Made by a program: the position numbers and the translations under genes. Of a stretch of DNA of 64,000 bases, positions 35,041 to 43,254 are shown piece after piece; within the stretch, counting starts at the first letter, position 1, and each line of letters begins with the position of its first letter. Below the pieces are notes generated by a model. The model did no database searches, was not told the origin of the DNA, and was given only the letters and a program-made list of their open reading frames with translations. Origin of the DNA: Hyphomicrobium sp. (GTDB lineage: Bacteria; Pseudomonadota; Alphaproteobacteria; Rhizobiales; Hyphomicrobiaceae); the NCBI GenBank assembly GCA_016793445.1, contig JAEUME010000005.1, positions 1 through 64,000 of the forward strand, written 5' to 3'.

Positions 35041-36907
35041 TCTGGCGCGTGGGCCGGCTGACCTCGATGCGCTGGCGGCAGCGGTGCGTGGAGTTGGCGG
35101 CGGAGGTCTGACGCCGCCGGCGGGTCTGCCCGATCCGGCTTTGCTCGCGCGGATGGCCAATCAATTCTTCGCCGCTCTGCCGGGACAATCCGTTCCGGTG
35201 AGCGCGGGCCCCTCGTTATCGGGGTTGGGCGCGTCACCTGTGGACGTGGCAGGAACATCGGTGCCGCATGTGGCTTCGCTGCCGTCGAGCATCGACGCGG
35301 GTCCTTCGCTGGCTGGTCACGGCACCTCTTCGGAGATCGCTCCGGGAGGGGACGCGTCGGTACATTCCGGTCTTCCCGGCAATGGGGCCAACGGCATTCC
35401 GCAGCCACCTGCCGTATCGCCGCCGGACCAGGTGCTTGTCGATGACTCAGGGATCGCAACGCCCTTGTCGGCGGGAACTCAGACCGGCAGCCCGATCGAA
35501 CTGCCGTACGAGCGTGAACTGCAGGCGTTGCTTGCGCCTCTCAATGGGTCGACGGCTATCGTCTCGCAGCCGGTGGCTTCGGCCTCCACGCCCTACTTCC
35601 TCACTGGCGCCGGAGCACCCGCGTTCTCCCTATCGCAAGGCGCCCCGCATACGTCGCCGTTCGGCTCGGCGCATCCCGCGTTCGATGTGCATGCGATCCG
35701 CCGCGATTTCCCGATCCTGCAGGAAACGGTCAACGGCCGTCCCCTGATCTGGTTCGACAACGCGGCAACGACACAGAAGCCGAAGGCGGTCATCGACCGG
35801 CTGACGTACTTCTACGAGCACGAGAACTCCAACATTCACCGTGCGGCCCACGAGCTGGCGGCGCGCGCCACGGATGCCTACGAGGGCGCACGCAGCACCA
35901 TCGCGCGCTTCCTGGGGGCAAGCTCGGCGGAAGAGATCGTCTACGTGCGCGGCGCAACCGAGGCGGTCAACCTCGTCGCGGGCACGTATGGCCGCCAGCA
36001 CGTGGGGCCAGGTGACGAGATTGTTCTGACCAATCTCGAACACCACGCCAACATCGTGCCCTGGCAGCAGCTGGCGCTCGAGAAGGGCGCGAAGATCCGC
36101 GTCGCCCCCGTCGACGACCGCGGCGCGCTTCTGCTCGACGAGTTCGGCAAGCTGCTCAACCCCCGCACCAAGATCGTGGCTTTCACGCATGTCTCCAATG
36201 CGCTCGGCACGATCAATCCGGTCAAGGCGATGACCGGGATGGCTCACCGCGTCGGCGCCTGCGTCGTCATTGATGGTGCGCAGTCCGTCTCGCACATGAA
36301 GGTCGACGTGCAGGACATCGACGCCGACTTCTATCTTTTGTCCGGGCACAAGCTGTTCGGGCCGACGGGCATCGGCGCGCTGTATGGCAAGAAGAAGATC
36401 CTGGACAGCCTGCCGCCCTATCAGACGGGCGGCAACATGATCCGCGACGTCACTTTCGAGCGCACCGAGTTCAATCCGCCGCCGTGGCGTTTCGAAGCCG
36501 GCACAGGCAATATTGCGGACGCAGTGGGGCTCGGCGCGGCGATAGATTACATCGAGCGCATCGGGCTCGATAACATCGGCCGCTACGAGCATGCGCTGCT
36601 GGAGTATGCGACGCACCGCCTGCAGGAAATCCCGAACCTGCGCATTATCGGCACGGCGCCCGAGAAGGCGAGCGTCATCTCTCTCGTGATCAAGGGCGTG
36701 CCCAGCGAAGAGGTGGGCGCGCGGCTCAACAAGTACGGCATTGCCGTGCGTTCCGGCCATCACTGCGCCCAGCCGATCTTGCGCCGCTTTGGTCAGGAGA
36801 CGACGGTGCGTCCCTCCTTCGCGTTCTACAACACCTGCGCGGAGATCGACGTACTGGTTGCGGCACTGAAGGACATCCAGGTCGAGACGGGATTGACACG
36901 CGTCTGA
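35027..36907 (+). CDS. Encapsulin-cargo cysteine desulfurase (626 aa)
   Basis: PLP-dependent SufS-type cysteine desulfurase, liberating sulfur from cysteine. Residues 1-218 are a low-complexity segment rich in Pro, Gly, Ser and Ala, expected to be the disordered cargo-loading domain. The enzyme starts at FDVHAIRRDFPILQETVNG (residue 219). Lys442 in LLSGHKLFGPTG binds PLP, and Cys580 in RSGHHCAQPILRRFG is the persulfide-forming residue. The start at 35027 overlaps the shell gene, implying coupled translation and stoichiometric packaging. The long N-terminus is diagnostic of family 2A cargo and absent from ordinary SufS. Confidence 0.93.
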   Translation: MSIADLARGPADLDALAAAVRGVGGGGLTPPAGLPDPALLARMANQFFAALPGQSVPVSAGPSLSGLGASPVDVAGTSVPHVASLPSSIDAGPSLAGHGTSSEIAPGGDASVHSGLPGNGANGIPQPPAVSPPDQVLVDDSGIATPLSAGTQTGSPIELPYERELQALLAPLNGSTAIVSQPVASASTPYFLTGAGAPAFSLSQGAPHTSPFGSAHPAFDVHAIRRDFPILQETVNGRPLIWFDNAATTQKPKAVIDRLTYFYEHENSNIHRAAHELAARATDAYEGARSTIARFLGASSAEEIVYVRGATEAVNLVAGTYGRQHVGPGDEIVLTNLEHHANIVPWQQLALEKGAKIRVAPVDDRGALLLDEFGKLLNPRTKIVAFTHVSNALGTINPVKAMTGMAHRVGACVVIDGAQSVSHMKVDVQDIDADFYLLSGHKLFGPTGIGALYGKKKILDSLPPYQTGGNMIRDVTFERTEFNPPPWRFEAGTGNIADAVGLGAAIDYIERIGLDNIGRYEHALLEYATHRLQEIPNLRIIGTAPEKASVISLVIKGVPSEEVGARLNKYGIAVRSGHHCAQPILRRFGQETTVRPSFAFYNTCAEIDVLVAALKDIQVETGLTRV

Positions 36908-36964
36908 TCGGATTTACGGCCGCCGCCTCACGCTCGAACGCCGAAATCGAAGGATTTTCGGCCT

Positions 36965-37123
36965 CTAGAACTGAGTAGACAATCCAAATGGTAAGGCCTG
37001 TGGATACACATTTCGCCACCAGGACGTCTTCCAGTGCGGCCCACCATGTGCCTTGCTACCAGGGCCTGCGGGCACCCAGACGTCACCATTGCAAATCTTG
37101 CCAACCACGGGTGGAAAAGTAAG
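36965..37123 (-). pseudogene. Inverted remnant of a polymorphic-toxin tip
   Basis: The minus strand ends in a protein-like stretch with PVVGKICNGDVWVPAGPGS and KAHGGPHWKTSWWRNVYP, then a stop at 36965. The GSKAHGGxxWK style is one I associate with C-terminal toxin tips of RHS-type proteins. Upstream the frame runs antisense into the plus-strand 90-aa gene and loses coding character, so only a tail is left. Opposite in strand to the rest of the array, implying an inversion. Confidence 0.4.
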
Positions 37124-37396
37124 ATGAAAATGACAGTGCTTAAGGCAACATCGGTGCGCTATTTTTCGAGCATCGATGAAGATTTGTTTTTTGCCTGGAT
37201 TGGAAGAATTCGTTGCATCGAAAGCTATCACGGCGTTGGAGAAGAGTTATTGATCGAGATAGACGCAGACAAGGTTGGCCCAGAGGAACTTAGCGAACTT
37301 ATCGCGCTGTTTTTGCGCTACAAAGTTAACTTAAGTCAGCTTGCTGAGTTTGCGAACGGAGAGCAGAAGACTTGGCTGCAAGAGCAAAACAAGTAG
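37124..37396 (+). CDS. Small immunity-like protein (90 aa)
   Basis: Soluble protein of unknown family: MKMTVLKATSVRYFSSIDED, then an IEIDADKVGPEELSELIALF segment and a helical tail ending QEQNK. It is AT-richer than the encapsulin operon and opens the array of orphan immunity-type genes, 18 bases before the DUF4304 gene. Position directly beside a toxin-tip remnant suggests an immunity protein. The ATG at 37124 is chosen because sequence before it is antisense to the toxin remnant. Confidence 0.5.
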   Translation: MKMTVLKATSVRYFSSIDEDLFFAWIGRIRCIESYHGVGEELLIEIDADKVGPEELSELIALFLRYKVNLSQLAEFANGEQKTWLQEQNK

Positions 37397-37414
37397 CTAA
37401 GTGAGAGACAGGTG

Positions 37415-37933
37415 ATGGCAGAAAATGAACTTAATGCGGTATTTAAGAAGGTAGTCGAAGAATCTGCCAAGAGCATCGCTCATCTCGGCTTTAAAAGGAA
37501 TGGATTGAAGATCAGCAAGTGCCTAGACGGCAACTGTGCTTTGATTGAATTCCAAAAGAGCCGGGATAACACCGCGGACAGGATAAAGTTCACGATTAAT
37601 CTAGCTGTCATCTGCGGCAAGCTTCTCGAGCTTTTTCAGCCGCCTCTTGAAAAGGCAGGTAGCGCAGATAGCCATTTTTGGAATCGCATCGGAGGTTTAT
37701 TGGGAGGAGAACCAGACAAATGGTGGGAACTTACGCCGTCTACGAACGAAAAAGTGTTGATGAACGAGATATCCAGCCTTGTTCGCGAAAAGGCCGCTCC
37801 GTACGTGCTGCAGTACGTGCGCTCGGACGCGCTTATTCAGTTGTGGAAGTCAGGAAAGTCACCTGGTTTGACCCATAAGCAGCGTCTTCAGTATCTGAAA
37901 CGCCTCGAAGGCGACGCCTCAACCTCTCAATGA
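37415..37933 (+). CDS. DUF4304 protein, probable immunity protein (172 aa)
   Basis: Matches DUF4304 in layout: N-terminal MAENELNAVFKKVVEESAKS, the basic GFKRNGLKISK turn, LIEFQKSRDNTADRIKFTIN and WWELTPSTNEKVLMNEISSL. DUF4304 proteins are frequent neighbours of polymorphic toxins and are predicted immunity proteins. AT-rich codon use contrasts with the housekeeping genes upstream. The ATG at 37415 follows a GTG at 37412 in frame. Toxin partner is not intact in the window. Confidence 0.65.
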   Translation: MAENELNAVFKKVVEESAKSIAHLGFKRNGLKISKCLDGNCALIEFQKSRDNTADRIKFTINLAVICGKLLELFQPPLEKAGSADSHFWNRIGGLLGGEPDKWWELTPSTNEKVLMNEISSLVREKAAPYVLQYVRSDALIQLWKSGKSPGLTHKQRLQYLKRLEGDASTSQ

Positions 37934-38003
37934 GTGGATCTGTACAAATTACGAATCCGCTTGACGTCCGGTATCCTATGTCGACGAGCTTTGCCTTCTA
38001 AGA

Positions 38004-38039
38004 CGGCCCGCGCGATCGACAATTGGCCGGGCGATCCTG
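38004..38039 (+). repeat. Degenerate toxin-repeat fragment (R2)
   Basis: About 36 bases here match, with a small deletion, the R2 segment at 39563-39603 that encodes ARAIARSTIGRAIL: both share GCCCGCGCGATCG, then GACAAT and GGCCGGGCGATCCTG. It is a GC-rich island in AT-rich surroundings, the trace of another lost toxin tip. Confidence 0.55.
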
Positions 38040-38105
38040 ATACAGCTACTATTCTGCTAATGGTCGCCTTCCGAGGCTAAACCGAATCTTTAAATAGGAG
38101 CCTCT

Positions 38106-38531
38106 ATGGAGCTTTTGGTATCAGCAGAATTGTTCAAGGATGCGGGCGCTGCATACAGGAGAACGTCTGCGGCCGTAAAACGCTATCTTTTACGGTCATT
38201 CTCGGAATCTTCTGCCCTATCGTCACTACCTGTTACAGTTCGGTATATACCAATTATCATGCCCGACCAGTTACGAGAACGATATCCGCCAAGGTCCAGA
38301 TTACGGGCCAAAGAACGGCTCTACGATTGTGCTCCACAACTAATATACGATACATTTGTTTGCGGAACCTTCGAGCAGCAGATTGAGGAGTACATTCGCG
38401 GGCTATCCGAATCAGTCCCTCATCTTGAGAAACTGGGAGCTACCGCTGAGCAGGTCGCACAGTACGAAACTATTTTGCGACAAGCTAGGGATGTTATACT
38501 TCGCGACGAGTTGGATCAAACTCGACACTAA
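38106..38531 (+). CDS. Hypothetical protein of the immunity array (141 aa)
   Basis: No known family recognised. It starts MELLVSAELFKDAGAAYRRT, is basic in the middle (PPRSRLRAKERLYD) and ends in a helical region with GLSESVPHLEKLGATAEQV. The ribosome site GGAG lies 8 bases ahead of the ATG. Placed between degenerate toxin pieces and AT-rich, it behaves like the other orphan immunity genes. Soluble, no signal peptide. Confidence 0.5.
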   Translation: MELLVSAELFKDAGAAYRRTSAAVKRYLLRSFSESSALSSLPVTVRYIPIIMPDQLRERYPPRSRLRAKERLYDCAPQLIYDTFVCGTFEQQIEEYIRGLSESVPHLEKLGATAEQVAQYETILRQARDVILRDELDQTRH

Positions 38532-38738
38532 CAATAGCTCCATCTCGACTTGCCCGATGCGGTGACTAATGCCAACGGCGATGTGTGGCGACTGTCGTCG
38601 AATGCCCTTCTATAATTGCGCATGGCGACTCTCCTTCGTCGAGCCGGCCGGAAGCGCGCGTTGCGGCCGGCTCTGCGCAGCGGAGTCGTAACGCGCAACC
38701 TGAAGAGTGCAGAACAACCCGCTGTCCTATCCTTGCGC

Positions 38739-38986
38739 TTCGGATGCCCACCCGCATCCGCGCTGTGTCCGCCATCGCCGGCGGCACCGCGTCGGTGCTC
38801 TCCGGCGGCAAGTTCGCTAACGGCGCCATTACAGGTGCCTTCGCGCAGCTGTATAATGTGGAGGGTGGTGCGCTCGTAGGATCGGCAATAGGCATAGTAC
38901 ACCAACGACAAAAGGCATCATCCATTATGGTAGTCGCGGCGCGCACATTGTTCCATCGAGGCCTTAAATGTCTCCTAGCGAATTGA
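38739..38986 (+). pseudogene. RHS toxin-tip remnant A
   Basis: Carries repeat R1, encoding AVSAIAGGTASVLSGGKFA and continuing NGAITGAFAQLYNVE, the segment that in RHS proteins lies just before the variable toxin. About 40 toxin-tip residues follow (GGALVGSAIGIVHQRQK) to a stop at 38986, overlapping the next gene's start at 38968. No RHS core is upstream, so it is an orphan fragment. Confidence 0.6.
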
Positions 38987-39288
38987 GGGGCGCAATAATG
39001 GGCTCCCTACAGGTGGCGATGTTAGGGATGGTCAAGCCCAACTTGAGATGCGTTCTCATGTCCTATGGCGGTAAAGACATCCATGCTCGGTTTGTCTACG
39101 ATGAAATATTCACGCCCGACGATGTGGAGGATGTTAGCTGTATTGAAACAGAGCTAGTATCGCATTTTTTCCCGGAGTTCAGCGTGCAATGTTTGGCGGA
39201 AAGTGTGCCGCCTTGGACTAAGATCGAGCCTCGGCCAGGAGAGGTAATGGTTTTTCACCGCGCGGAGTCTCGAGATTACCGCTCTTAG
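38968..39288 (+). CDS. Immunity-like protein (106 aa)
   Basis: Soluble small protein: GMVKPNLRCVLMSYGGKDIH, VYDEIFTPDDVEDVSCIETE and LVSHFFPEFSVQC, ending in a hydrophilic tail. The beta-rich front and acidic D-D-V-E-D stretch are typical of small immunity folds, but no family is assigned. It overlaps the end of toxin remnant A by 19 bases, the classic toxin-immunity arrangement. Confidence 0.55.
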   Translation: MSPSELRGAIMGSLQVAMLGMVKPNLRCVLMSYGGKDIHARFVYDEIFTPDDVEDVSCIETELVSHFFPEFSVQCLAESVPPWTKIEPRPGEVMVFHRAESRDYRS

Positions 39289-39408
39289 AATGGCAATGAC
39301 GGAACTGCTTAAAATTTTTTCGCGGTGAGTTATCTTTGGCGGCTTCGAATGCGCAGCGATTGCTGAGCGTGTTTCCTCCGAAGCGTTTCATCGTTGAACT
39401 ACATGGTG

Positions 39409-40095
39409 CATGAAAATAGATCCGACACCGACCCGAGCGGCTTCTTCCTCAAGGGCCTGTTCAAGGCCATCGGCAACTTCCTTCGCGCCATTTTGATGGC
39501 GCAGACGACACGCGTTCCGCGAGCCGGCCGCCTGCGCATCCGGCCGTGCCTTCGTGCACGCGGCCCGCGCGATCGCGCGATCGACAATCGGCCGGGCGAT
39601 CCTGCAGATCGTGGCGTGCGCGACGCCAGGGGTCAACGCGTTCGCGTGTGCTGCCGTGGGGGCGGGGCTCACGCTGGCGGCGGGGGGAACACTGAAACAG
39701 GCCTTCATCGGCGCAGCCTATGCCGGAATCCATCAGGCCATCGGCGGGATTGCGAATTCGACGGTGGCCGCGGCGGTGAAAGTCGGATTGCACGCGGTCG
39801 TGGGCGGGGCATTTTGCTTTGGCGCTTCGGATGCCCACCCGCATCCGCGCTGTGTCCGCCATCGCTGGCGGCACCGCGTCCGTCCTCTTCGGTGGCAAGT
39901 TCGCCAACGGCGCTATTACCAGGCGCCTAAGCGCAGCTGTATAATGTGGAGGGTGGCGAAAATCCGCGAGTTCGTATCGGAGGCAATGGTGGGCCTCCGC
40001 TGGAAAATCTTCAGAGTGGGACGAACTGGTGCTTTTCTGAGACGGTTGAGGTGGTAACCCCACGAGGAGCGCAAACATTTGTGGGTTCAAGATGA
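39409..40095 (+). pseudogene. Frameshifted RHS toxin remnant B with deaminase-type tail
   Basis: Pieces of one toxin in different frames: DTDPSGFFLKGLFKAIGNFL (RHS core end), AFVHAARAIARSTIGRAIL to AGIHQAIGG (repeat R2), then repeat R1 (AVSAIAGGT...) with an insertion relative to copies A and C, and a clean tip of about 50 residues ending TPRGAQTFVGSR. The final TGA (40093-40095) overlaps the ATG of the Imm1 gene. Several frameshifts make it non-functional as a whole. Confidence 0.7.
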
Positions 40096-40490
40096 GCGTT
40101 ATATTTTTTGACCTCTATTTCGAAGGTAATCCGCTGACGTCAAAAATATTTGGCGACGGAGACGAAGCCATCGCAGCGCTACAAAGTGAAGCAAAAAAGG
40201 CTCCCCATTTTGTGGAGTTGCGTTCCAACAAGGATACGAAGCTTTTGATTGGATTAGGTAGCGGGAAGGGTTGCGCCCAATTTAGTTCGCTGTCTGGTGA
40301 CCCTCCTTATCTCATGGCATGTTTGCCAGAGCAGAGGAACATGAGCGGATCTGAATGGTTCTACATATCGGGGGAATTGTCAGAGGTTCCTTGCCGGTAC
40401 TGTGTTCCGCTTAGCACCGTTCTGGAAGTAGTTAGGTACTTTGTTGATACCGGAGGGCAAAGCGGAGCAGTCGAGTGGGACGAGATTTAA
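40092..40490 (+). CDS. Imm1-family immunity protein, copy 1 (132 aa)
   Basis: Imm1-type immunity protein that would neutralise the toxin just upstream. Recognisable pattern: LLIGLGSGKGCAQFSSLSGD with PPYLMACLPE, GSEWFYISGELSEV and the tail VRYFVDTGGQSGAVEWDEI, the G-W-(D/E) ending common in Imm1. It overlaps the toxin tip's stop by ATGA. A second Imm1 gene at 43251 has the same end pattern. Imm1 proteins often guard against nucleic-acid deaminase toxins. Confidence 0.75.
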   Translation: MSVIFFDLYFEGNPLTSKIFGDGDEAIAALQSEAKKAPHFVELRSNKDTKLLIGLGSGKGCAQFSSLSGDPPYLMACLPEQRNMSGSEWFYISGELSEVPCRYCVPLSTVLEVVRYFVDTGGQSGAVEWDEI

Positions 40491-40628
40491 GCTTCCACGC
40501 TTGAACAAGATTGTTTAGCGCGTCTTGTATGTAATTTGTCTGTTCGGATCGAACTATTTTGAGGACGTAGGTTAGCGCACGGCATCCGATGCCTGGGACA
40601 AGCGAAGGTATTTTCGGGTAGATGAGCC

Positions 40629-41150
40629 ATGTTCGTATCGAAAAATCATATTTGGGCTTCCCTCAATGAGTTGCGAGATTTTCTCGGAGCTACATCTCGA
40701 TATTTGTTAATCGGGATTGGAGCTCAGTCGTCGAAAAAATTTGAATCGTTCGTCGTGGAGTACAAGGGCAAACAAGTTCGCATTGGAATCCAATCGAGTG
40801 ACTTTGGAATTCCATCGCAGGTAGCCTTCATAACGGGAGCACCAAGGATATTGGTTGGGCATGATTGCGAGATATTTATTATAGACGTAGAGAACCTCGC
40901 GCTGGTCGCGCAATACGAATTAGACGGTCCCTTTTATAAATTCATAGCTGATGAAATGGATCATACAATATTTGCGGTGCACGAATTAGGCGTCTGGCGA
41001 ATCGATCCACTTATCGGGCGTCAGTGGATCTTCGATACAAAGGACATTTTATCTGAATGTGTCTTGGCTCAGAGACTGCTCAAAATAACGATCGCTGACG
41101 CATCCGAGCCAATAATTTTGAACCCTAAGACAGGCCAACAGATAGTGTAG
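40629..41150 (+). CDS. Hypothetical AT-rich protein of the array (173 aa)
   Basis: No family recognised. It begins MFVSKNHIWASLNELRDFLG and is rich in beta strands, e.g. VRIGIQSSDFGIPSQVAFIT, ILVGHDCEIFIIDVENLALV and HELGVWRIDPLIGRQWIFD, suggesting a small beta-propeller-like or sandwich fold. Strikingly AT-rich relative to the flanks. It lies between the first Imm1 gene and toxin remnant C and is most likely another orphan immunity gene, which is inference from position. Confidence 0.5.
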   Translation: MFVSKNHIWASLNELRDFLGATSRYLLIGIGAQSSKKFESFVVEYKGKQVRIGIQSSDFGIPSQVAFITGAPRILVGHDCEIFIIDVENLALVAQYELDGPFYKFIADEMDHTIFAVHELGVWRIDPLIGRQWIFDTKDILSECVLAQRLLKITIADASEPIILNPKTGQQIV

Positions 41151-41154
41151 AAAA

Positions 41155-41320
41155 TTGGTTCTCGGGCGACGGCAATCCCGAGTACATCGCAGAACGCACC
41201 GCTGTGTCCGCTATCGCGGGCGGCACCGCGTCGGTGCTCTCCGGCGGCAAGTTCGCAAACGGCGCGATTACAGGCGCCTTCGCCCAGCTGTATAATGCGG
41301 AGGATTTCCTTGACCGAATG
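41155..41320 (+). pseudogene. RHS toxin-tip remnant C (repeat R1)
   Basis: Encodes NPEYIAERTAVSAIAGGTAS continuing VLSGGKFANGAITG and AFAQLYNAEDF, a third copy of the R1 segment also at 38757 and 39835. The region after it loses toxin character within about ten codons, and the 323-aa gene follows. No start or RHS core is present. Confidence 0.65.
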
Positions 41321-41385
41321 TTTTCAGGAACGGACGCACATCAGACGCTGCAACGCTGTGCGACGCAATTCCTGTCCCATAGACC

Positions 41386-41391
41386 AGGAGG
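41386..41391 (+). promoter_or_regulatory. Ribosome binding site fixing a GTG start
   Basis: AGGAGG at 41386-41391 sits 8 bases before GTG at 41400 and decides the start of the 323-aa gene; the frame continues upstream to 41295 through toxin remnant C. Confidence 0.7.
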
Positions 41392-41399
41392 AAAAACCA

Positions 41400-42371
41400 G
41401 TGCCCCCAGCCAAAAGCGCAACCATCTCTCTAGACCAAGGTTGGAGGCTACTGCGTGGTGTCCTCGCGATTTGTGACAAACAGGAATTGTTCTGTCACAT
41501 TCTCCGAGAGCACGGTTTCTCGGCTTTCGACCCGCTTTTGGCGAACTATTTTACCTACGTGTTGCCTGTTGAAATTGAGGCAACACAAAAACGTATGGCC
41601 GAAGAAACAAAAGAAGTATTCTTGCGAGAGCTTAGACGGCCGATTGACGGCGATAAAGTTTCGGAAGCAGAGCTAGCTTCGCCGCACTTGGCTGAACTTA
41701 GACGTCTGCGCGATTTGCGGAATGGAGTGCCGGCAGAGGACTTGATACTTCATTTCTCCGAACAGGAGGCTTATATTTTGCACGCGCTAGATGAGCCGGA
41801 AAGGCGGCGACGTGCGGACAGTATTCTCAATCGCATCAGCTGTGAGCATAAACTTCAGAAGGCTCAGGAAGAAGCGATGGTGCGTCTCAAGTGGGAGGCG
41901 CAAAGAATGGCGTCGGCTGACTGGATTAACTTTGCCACAGATGGCGCGTCTCGCGGACAATTATTTCTAGATACATCGTCGTCTTTGCTTAAACAAATCG
42001 GGTTTAAGAGTGCGATGTCAAAACAAAGATCGCCACTATTCGTTAGGCGACAACTTGACAGTGAATTTGAATTGCGATGGGTCTTGAGAGACGTCGATTA
42101 TTTAGCTGCTTGGCCTGGACAAATGAGGCCATCCGGATTTCATCCAGCTCTTTATATGTGCCACCGCAAAACACCGGCCAATATTGAAGTCGGTGCTCAG
42201 CGCGGTCAATGCCTTAGATTAGCCTATACAGGGCTGGTGCCCTTTTTTGGAAACGCCTATCTTCATTTTTACTCTAATGAAGAGCTTGAGACAATTATCA
42301 AGGCTCATGTTTTTCTTATGCAATCTTTTATTGAGCAATTTCTGGTCGTATTCCAAATGTCACTTAAATAA
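41400..42371 (+). CDS. Hypothetical protein of the array (323 aa)
   Basis: No family recognised. Starts at GTG 41400 after a strong AGGAGG. The N-terminal third is helical (LDQGWRLLRGVLAICDKQEL), the middle is charged with AEETKEVFLRELRRPIDG, and the C-terminus has PSGFHPALYMCHRKTP followed by a helical end (TIIKAHVFLMQSFIEQFLVV). It is soluble with no signal or membrane helix. Larger than a typical immunity protein. It sits between toxin remnant C and the Imm26 gene; AT-rich codon use groups it with the array. Confidence 0.5.
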   Translation: MPPAKSATISLDQGWRLLRGVLAICDKQELFCHILREHGFSAFDPLLANYFTYVLPVEIEATQKRMAEETKEVFLRELRRPIDGDKVSEAELASPHLAELRRLRDLRNGVPAEDLILHFSEQEAYILHALDEPERRRRADSILNRISCEHKLQKAQEEAMVRLKWEAQRMASADWINFATDGASRGQLFLDTSSSLLKQIGFKSAMSKQRSPLFVRRQLDSEFELRWVLRDVDYLAAWPGQMRPSGFHPALYMCHRKTPANIEVGAQRGQCLRLAYTGLVPFFGNAYLHFYSNEELETIIKAHVFLMQSFIEQFLVVFQMSLK

Positions 42372-42378
42372 TTATCGT

Positions 42379-42465
42379 ATGTGCAATAGGCGCATAGCCT
42401 TCGAGGTGGCAGTGGCGCAAGGCGGCTCGTTCGAGACGGGCGCGGGATCGGAAATTATAGGGTAA
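42379..42465 (+). pseudogene. Toxin tail before the Imm26 gene
   Basis: A short GC-rich island encoding FEVAVAQGGSFETGAGSEI and ending IG-stop four bases before the Imm26 ATG. It resembles the end of a toxin tip with its immunity gene immediately following. Only about 25 codons remain. Confidence 0.4.
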
Positions 42466-42468
42466 GAA

Positions 42469-42930
42469 ATGAATCTGCCATATAAAGAAGGGACCGTATT
42501 CTTAGTACCGCTTCGAACAGGCGGCTATGGAAGGGGCGTCGTGGCCAGATGCAGTTCAAAGGGTAAGATTGTTTTTGGTTACTTTTTCGGCCCACGCCTT
42601 ATGGGTATTGAGGAATGTCATTTTGATGACTTGAGCCCGGAGGAAACAGTATTGCGCCTGAGATTTGGTGATCTTGGATTAATTGATGGCGAGTGGCCCA
42701 TAGTGGGATTAATTCCGAACTGGAAGCGCTCTCATTGGCCGATGCCTGATTTTATTCGAGTAGAGGATCGAATCGGTGACGAAAGAAAATATTTGGTACG
42801 CTACTCCGATTCTGACCCATCCATAAGATTGTTCGAAACACCTCAGATTGAGAATTCTGATTTTCAGCTCGACGTATTATCGGGTTACGGTCTTGTAGAA
42901 ATTAAACTAACGAAGTTGCTCGGTGGCTAA
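42469..42930 (+). CDS. Imm26-family immunity protein (153 aa)
   Basis: Matches immunity family 26: YKEGTVFLVPLRTGGYGRGV, then VARCSSKGKIVFGYFFGPRL, DLGLIDGEWPIVGLIPNW and the basic-aromatic RSHWPMPDF. Cytoplasmic, AT-rich. It follows a toxin tail (42379-42465) by three bases, the usual order. Its toxin is otherwise lost. Ends 12 bases before toxin remnant E. Confidence 0.7.
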   Translation: MNLPYKEGTVFLVPLRTGGYGRGVVARCSSKGKIVFGYFFGPRLMGIEECHFDDLSPEETVLRLRFGDLGLIDGEWPIVGLIPNWKRSHWPMPDFIRVEDRIGDERKYLVRYSDSDPSIRLFETPQIENSDFQLDVLSGYGLVEIKLTKLLGG

Positions 42931-42942
42931 GCCACAACCACG

Positions 42943-43254
42943 GTGACAAACTCCTTCGAAGCGTCGGCCGCCTTCGTGCACGCGGCCCGTGCGATCGCGC
43001 TATCGACAATCGGCCGGGCGATCCTGCAGATCGTGGCGTGTGCAACGCCAGGGGTCAACGCGTTCGCGTGTGCCGCCGTGGGGGCCGGGCTCACGCTGGC
43101 GGCGGGGGGAACGCTGAAACAAGCCTTCATCGGCGCGGCGATCGCGTTCGTGCAGATCGGGACTTATACTAGAATCCATCAGGCCATCGGAGGCGCAAGG
43201 TTGACAGTTCAAACTCCCAATAGCAGTCACGTATTCATTGGAAACGGTCGATGA
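42943..43254 (+). pseudogene. RHS toxin-tip remnant E (repeat R2)
   Basis: In-frame copy of R2: AFVHAARAIALSTIGRAILQ, CATPGVNAFACAAVGAGL and AAGGTLKQAFIGAA, matching remnant B (39540-39770), then a short tip ending LTVQTPNSSHVFIGNGR. The TGA at 43252-43254 overlaps the ATG of the second Imm1 gene. Unlike remnant B it has no frameshift within R2, but no RHS core is attached. Confidence 0.65.

Noticed and set aside
33194..36763. Long minus-strand frames across the acetyltransferase, encapsulin and desulfurase genes
   Set aside because: Antisense shadows of strongly recognised plus-strand genes.
36940..36962. Inverted repeat after the desulfurase gene
   Set aside because: GCCGAAATC/GATTTTCGGC forms a stem, but there is no T-tract, so a terminator call is not supported.
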